The position numbers were made by a program, and so were the translations under genes. From assembly GCF_001905095.1 (NCBI RefSeq), contig NZ_LWLS01000110.1:4795-40638 (forward strand): a stretch of 35,844 nt of DNA, in the 5' to 3' direction. The notes beneath the pieces were generated by a model. It was not told the DNA's origin. It saw only the letters and a program-made list of their open reading frames with translations, and made no database searches. The stretch is from Micromonospora sp. CB01531 (GTDB taxonomy: Bacteria > Actinomycetota > Actinomycetes > Mycobacteriales > Micromonosporaceae). Positions 32,766-35,844 of this stretch are shown one piece after another. Every line of letters starts with the position of its first letter. Position 1 is the stretch's first letter.

Positions 32766-32900
32766 GCGACGCGGCCGTGGCCACCGGCGTCTGAGAGTGC
32801 CAGGGCGCTGCGGCGGTCGTGGGGGTCCGGCACCCGCCGGAGGTACCCGACTCGCTCCAGGCGGTCGAAGGAACTCAGCCCGCGGCGGGCGAAAAAGCAA
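32765..32900 (-). pseudogene. MarR-family regulator fragment
   Basis: The minus strand contains GLSSFDRLERVGYLRRVPDP then HDRRSALALSDAGGHGR, the recognition-helix and wing pattern of MarR-type regulators (DRLER.G...R.P...DRR...L...G). Neither the N-terminal dimerisation half nor a normal C-terminus is present; it runs straight into the membrane-protein scrap. It may be the wreck of a regulator once next to a transporter. Confidence 0.5.
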
Positions 32901-32948
32901 AGGCAAGGAGATGTCACTCCCTGCCACTTCTAACGTATACCGCACCGG

Positions 32949-32980
32949 GGGGCTTGCGGCAAGACCCGGGTCTTGCCGCA
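32949..32980 (+). promoter_or_regulatory. rifamycin-associated element (RAE) in a perfect palindrome
   Basis: GGGGCTTGCGGCAAGACCC at 32949-32967 differs at one base from the RAE consensus as I recall it, GGGGCTTGCGGCAAGGCCC, known upstream of rifamycin-inactivating genes in actinomycetes. Bases 32955-32980 form a perfect 26-bp palindrome that gives a second, reversed partial copy (TCTTGCCGCA). It lies about 170 bases before the rph start. This fits rifamycin-inducible expression of the next gene. Confidence 0.8.
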
Positions 32981-33147
32981 GAATCGGCGGCCGGACACAG
33001 CACCGACGAGGAATTGGGGGGCCACGACATGGGTGTGCTGTCGATGTACGGGGGACGCGGCGACCGCGAACCAACGATGTTCGAGGCGCCGGTGATTCGA
33101 TCGGCCGGTGCAGTGCAGCGGAGCACGGCAGCCTCGGAGGTGTCGCA

Positions 33148-35745
33148 GTGATCGAGCAGTACGTGTTGGATCTTCAAGAGGTTGACGAGACGCAGGTCGC
33201 GGTCGTTGGTGGCAAGGGCGCGCACCTGGGCGGGCTGTCGCGGATCGAAGGCGTACGCGTGCCGGCTGGCTTTTGCGTGACGACGGACGCGTTCCGGCGG
33301 ATCATGGCGGAAGCACCGTCGATCGGCGATCGGCTCGATCAGCTGTCGCGCCTGAACCCGGATGACCGGGAGGCGACCCGCACGCTCAGCGCGGAGATCC
33401 GCCGGACCATCGAAGGGATTGCCATCCTGGGCGATCTGGCGGCGGCGATAACCCACGCGCTCGCCCGGCTCGGCGAGCAACCTGCCTGCGCCGTCCGATC
33501 GAGCGCGACGGCAGAGGACCTGCCGACGGCCTCTTTCGCGGGCCAGCAGGACACGTACCTGAACGTCGTGGGGCCGGCCGCGGTTCTCCAGCACGTCAGC
33601 CGGTGCTGGGCGTCGCTGTTCACCGAGCGGGCCGTGACCTACCGCCAGCGCAACGGCATCGACCACCGTACGGTCCACATGGCCGTGGTCGTGCAGCGGA
33701 TGGTCTTCCCGGATGCGGCCGGCATCCTGTTCACGGCCGACCCCGTCACGTCCAACCGGAAGGTCGCCACCGTGGACGCCAGCTTCGGCCTCGGCGAGGC
33801 CCTGGTTTCCGGCCTGGTGAACCCGGACGTCTTCAAGGTGCGCGACGGCGAGGTCGTCGTCAAGGCGGTCGCCGCGAAGCAGCGTGCCATTCACGCCCTG
33901 CCGGCCGGCGGTACGCAGGAAGTGGCGATCGACCCGCAGCGGCAGGAGCAGCCGGCGCTGACGGATGCGCAGGTCGTGCGGCTGGTGCAGCTCGGCCGGC
34001 GGATCGAAGCGCATTTCGGCCGCCCGCAGGACATCGAATGGTGCCTGGTCGACGACGACTTCCAGATCGTGCAGAGCCGGCCGATCACCACGCTGTTCCC
34101 CATCCCCGCGGCCCCCGACCGGGAGAACCACATCTATCTCTCCGTTGGTCATCAGCAGATGATGACCGACCCCATGAAGCCCCTGGGGGTCTCCTTCTGG
34201 CAGTTGACGGCCATGGCGCCGATGCACGAGGCGGGCGGCAGGCTGTTCGTCGACGTCACCCAGCGCCTGGCCTCGCCCGCGAGCCGCGCCGCCTTCCTGG
34301 AGATGGCGGGGAGATCCGATCCGCTGACCAGGGACGCGCTGGAGAGCGTCCTCGACCGCCACGACTTCGTCCCGGCGCTCCCGGACGGCGGTCCCGGCGG
34401 GCCGCCGGTCGGCGGCGCGTCCGCCCCGATCGAGACCGATCCGGCCATCGTCACCGAGCTGATCGAGCGCAGCCAGGCGTCCATCGCCGCACTGCGGCAC
34501 GACATCCGGACGAAATCCGGACCGGCGCTGTTCGACTTCCTGCTGGAGGCCTTTCAGGAGCACAAGCGGGTCCTCAGTGATCCATTGAGCATGCAGGCGA
34601 TCATGGCGGGGATGGAGGCCACCTGGTGGCTCAACGACCGGCTGCGGGAATGGCTGGGCGAGAAGAACGCGGCCGACACCCTCACGCTGTCCGCCCCCGG
34701 TAACGTCACGTCGGAGATGGGCCTGGCGCTGCTCGACGTCGCGGACGTGATCCGCTCGCATCCGGAGGTAGTGGCGTTCCTGCAGGGCGTCGAGGACGAC
34801 GGCTTCCTGGACGAGCTGCCGAAGTTCGCGGGCGGGACCGAAGCGCGCGACGCCATCGAGGCCTACCTCGACCGGTACGGCATGCGTTGCGTCGGCGAGA
34901 TCGACATCACGCGGCCGCGCTGGAGCGAACGCCCCACCACGCTCGTGCCCGTGATCCTCGACAACGTCAGGAACTTCGAGCCGGGCGCCGCCAAGCGGCG
35001 CTTCGAGCACGGTCGCCAGGAGGCGCAGAAGAAGGCGCAGGAGGTGCTCGAACGCCTGCGGGCACTGCCGGACGGGGAGCAGAAGGCCGACGAGACCAAG
35101 CGGATGATCGACCGGGTCCGGACCTTCATCGGCTACCGGGAATACCCGAAGTATGGCATCGTCAGCCGCTACTTCGTCTACAAGCAGGCCTTGCTCGAAG
35201 AGGCCGAGTGCCTCGTGCAGGCCAACGTGCTCGCCGAGAAGGAGGACATCTTCTACCTCACGTTCCAGGAGCTCCACGACGTCGTGCGCTCGAACCAGGT
35301 GGACGACAAGCTGATCCAGCAGCGTAAGGACGAATTCCGGTCGTACCACGCGCTCACGTCACCTCGGGTGCTGACATCGGATGGCGAGGTCATCGCCGGG
35401 GCGTACCGACGCGACGACGTGCCGACCGGCGCCCTGATCGGCCTACCGGTCTCCGCCGGGACCATCGAAGGCCGCGCCCGCGTCATCCTGGACATGGCCC
35501 AGGCTGATCTCGAACCGGGTGACATCCTCGTCACAGCCCACACGGACCCGAGCTGGACGCCCCTCTTCGTCGCCATCACAGGCCTGGTGACGGAGGTCGG
35601 AGGATTGATGACACACGGCGCAGTGATCGCCCGGGAGTATGGCCTGCCGGCTGTCGTCAGCGTGGTAGATGCCACTCGGCTGATTCCCGATGGGCAGCGG
35701 ATCCGCGTGCACGGAAGCGATGGGTACGTCGAGATTCTGCCTTGA
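33148..35745 (+). CDS. rph: rifampin phosphotransferase
   Basis: The 865-residue enzyme inactivates rifamycins by moving the beta-phosphate of ATP to the drug's ansa-bridge hydroxyl, releasing AMP and phosphate. It has an N-terminal ATP-grasp domain (VVGGKGAHLGGLSRIEG, AVRSSATAEDLPTASFAGQQD, ILFTADPVTSNRKV, DIEWCLVDDDFQIVQSRPITT; to about residue 325). A central rifamycin-binding domain follows. The C-terminal swivelling phosphohistidine domain has GGLMTHGAVIAREYGLPAVV, in which H823 is the catalytic His. Length and motifs match Rph rather than phosphoenolpyruvate synthase. GGAGG (33136-33140) lies seven bases before GTG 33148; the frame is open from 32797, but that section covers the RAE. 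The RAE upstream suggests induction by rifamycins. Confidence 0.95.
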   Translation: MIEQYVLDLQEVDETQVAVVGGKGAHLGGLSRIEGVRVPAGFCVTTDAFRRIMAEAPSIGDRLDQLSRLNPDDREATRTLSAEIRRTIEGIAILGDLAAAITHALARLGEQPACAVRSSATAEDLPTASFAGQQDTYLNVVGPAAVLQHVSRCWASLFTERAVTYRQRNGIDHRTVHMAVVVQRMVFPDAAGILFTADPVTSNRKVATVDASFGLGEALVSGLVNPDVFKVRDGEVVVKAVAAKQRAIHALPAGGTQEVAIDPQRQEQPALTDAQVVRLVQLGRRIEAHFGRPQDIEWCLVDDDFQIVQSRPITTLFPIPAAPDRENHIYLSVGHQQMMTDPMKPLGVSFWQLTAMAPMHEAGGRLFVDVTQRLASPASRAAFLEMAGRSDPLTRDALESVLDRHDFVPALPDGGPGGPPVGGASAPIETDPAIVTELIERSQASIAALRHDIRTKSGPALFDFLLEAFQEHKRVLSDPLSMQAIMAGMEATWWLNDRLREWLGEKNAADTLTLSAPGNVTSEMGLALLDVADVIRSHPEVVAFLQGVEDDGFLDELPKFAGGTEARDAIEAYLDRYGMRCVGEIDITRPRWSERPTTLVPVILDNVRNFEPGAAKRRFEHGRQEAQKKAQEVLERLRALPDGEQKADETKRMIDRVRTFIGYREYPKYGIVSRYFVYKQALLEEAECLVQANVLAEKEDIFYLTFQELHDVVRSNQVDDKLIQQRKDEFRSYHALTSPRVLTSDGEVIAGAYRRDDVPTGALIGLPVSAGTIEGRARVILDMAQADLEPGDILVTAHTDPSWTPLFVAITGLVTEVGGLMTHGAVIAREYGLPAVVSVVDATRLIPDGQRIRVHGSDGYVEILP

Positions 35746-35759
35746 CTGACCACTGACCG

Positions 35760-35772
35760 AGAAGGCCCTTCT
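35760..35772 (+). terminator. small hairpin after rph
   Basis: AGAAG (35760-35764) pairs with CTTCT (35768-35772) around GCC, 15 bases past the rph stop. It is short and only weakly supports termination. The remaining 70 bases to the end of the window show nothing. Confidence 0.25.
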
Positions 35773-35844
35773 GCCTTGCCGAGCACCTATTTCCAAGCGG
35801 CACTCCGCAAGCACTAGCCTCGGTCTTTCATTTGGGCGGCGGTT

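Noticed and set aside
32914..35349. 811-codon minus-strand open frame opposite rph
   Set aside because: It is antisense to a full-length Rph gene and has no recognisable domain.
33148..35745. Phosphoenolpyruvate synthase as the identity of the last gene
   Set aside because: The domain plan is related, but length, the central domain, the QQMMTDPMKPLG stretch and the upstream RAE fit rifampin phosphotransferase.

Overview
The window is high-GC DNA with many GTG starts, long convincing ORFs, leaderless-type starts and Actinobacteria-type secreted proteins and lipoproteins. It is most likely the chromosome of an actinomycete, and the gene styles fit a Micromonospora-like filamentous organism. 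That placement is inference, because no rRNA or other taxonomic marker is present. No tRNA, rRNA or CRISPR array was seen.

Layout. Positions 1-9.3 kb hold the 3' part of a large LuxR-family ATPase regulator and a 2061-residue secreted subtilisin-like protease with duplicated accessory modules, closed by a strong hairpin. Positions 9.3-10.5 kb are a scrap zone: a nucleotidyltransferase, a piece resembling a conjugation ATPase, a broken small gene and the start of an IS3 OrfA. Positions 10.5-16.1 kb form a cell-envelope block: a transmembrane Ser/Thr kinase, divergent to a small membrane protein and a fused polysaccharide deacetylase/family 2 glycosyltransferase, facing a GH6 lipoprotein. Positions 16.2-18.6 kb carry a VOC protein and a two-gene rhodopsin operon, in which a xenorhodopsin-like protein overlaps a Blh-type beta-carotene cleaving enzyme by four bases. 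A hypothetical gene and a divergent lipoprotein follow.

Positions 20.7-30.9 kb hold the most unusual content, a co-directional run of eight exported proteins. In order they are: LVIVD-like propeller, Leu-binding-type lipoprotein, CopC-CopD fusion, small lipoprotein, second propeller, second Leu-binding-type lipoprotein, second small lipoprotein, and YcnI (DUF1775). Three of these families occur twice in the same order, so the locus looks like a duplicated cassette built around copper-handling proteins (CopC/CopD and YcnI, each with a predicted N-terminal histidine after signal cleavage). I know of no named system with this composition.

Positions 31-35.8 kb contain an IS3 OrfB tail, an APH-family kinase, a second VOC protein, MarR and membrane-protein debris, and a complete rifampin phosphotransferase gene preceded by a near-consensus rifamycin-associated element inside a 26-bp perfect palindrome.
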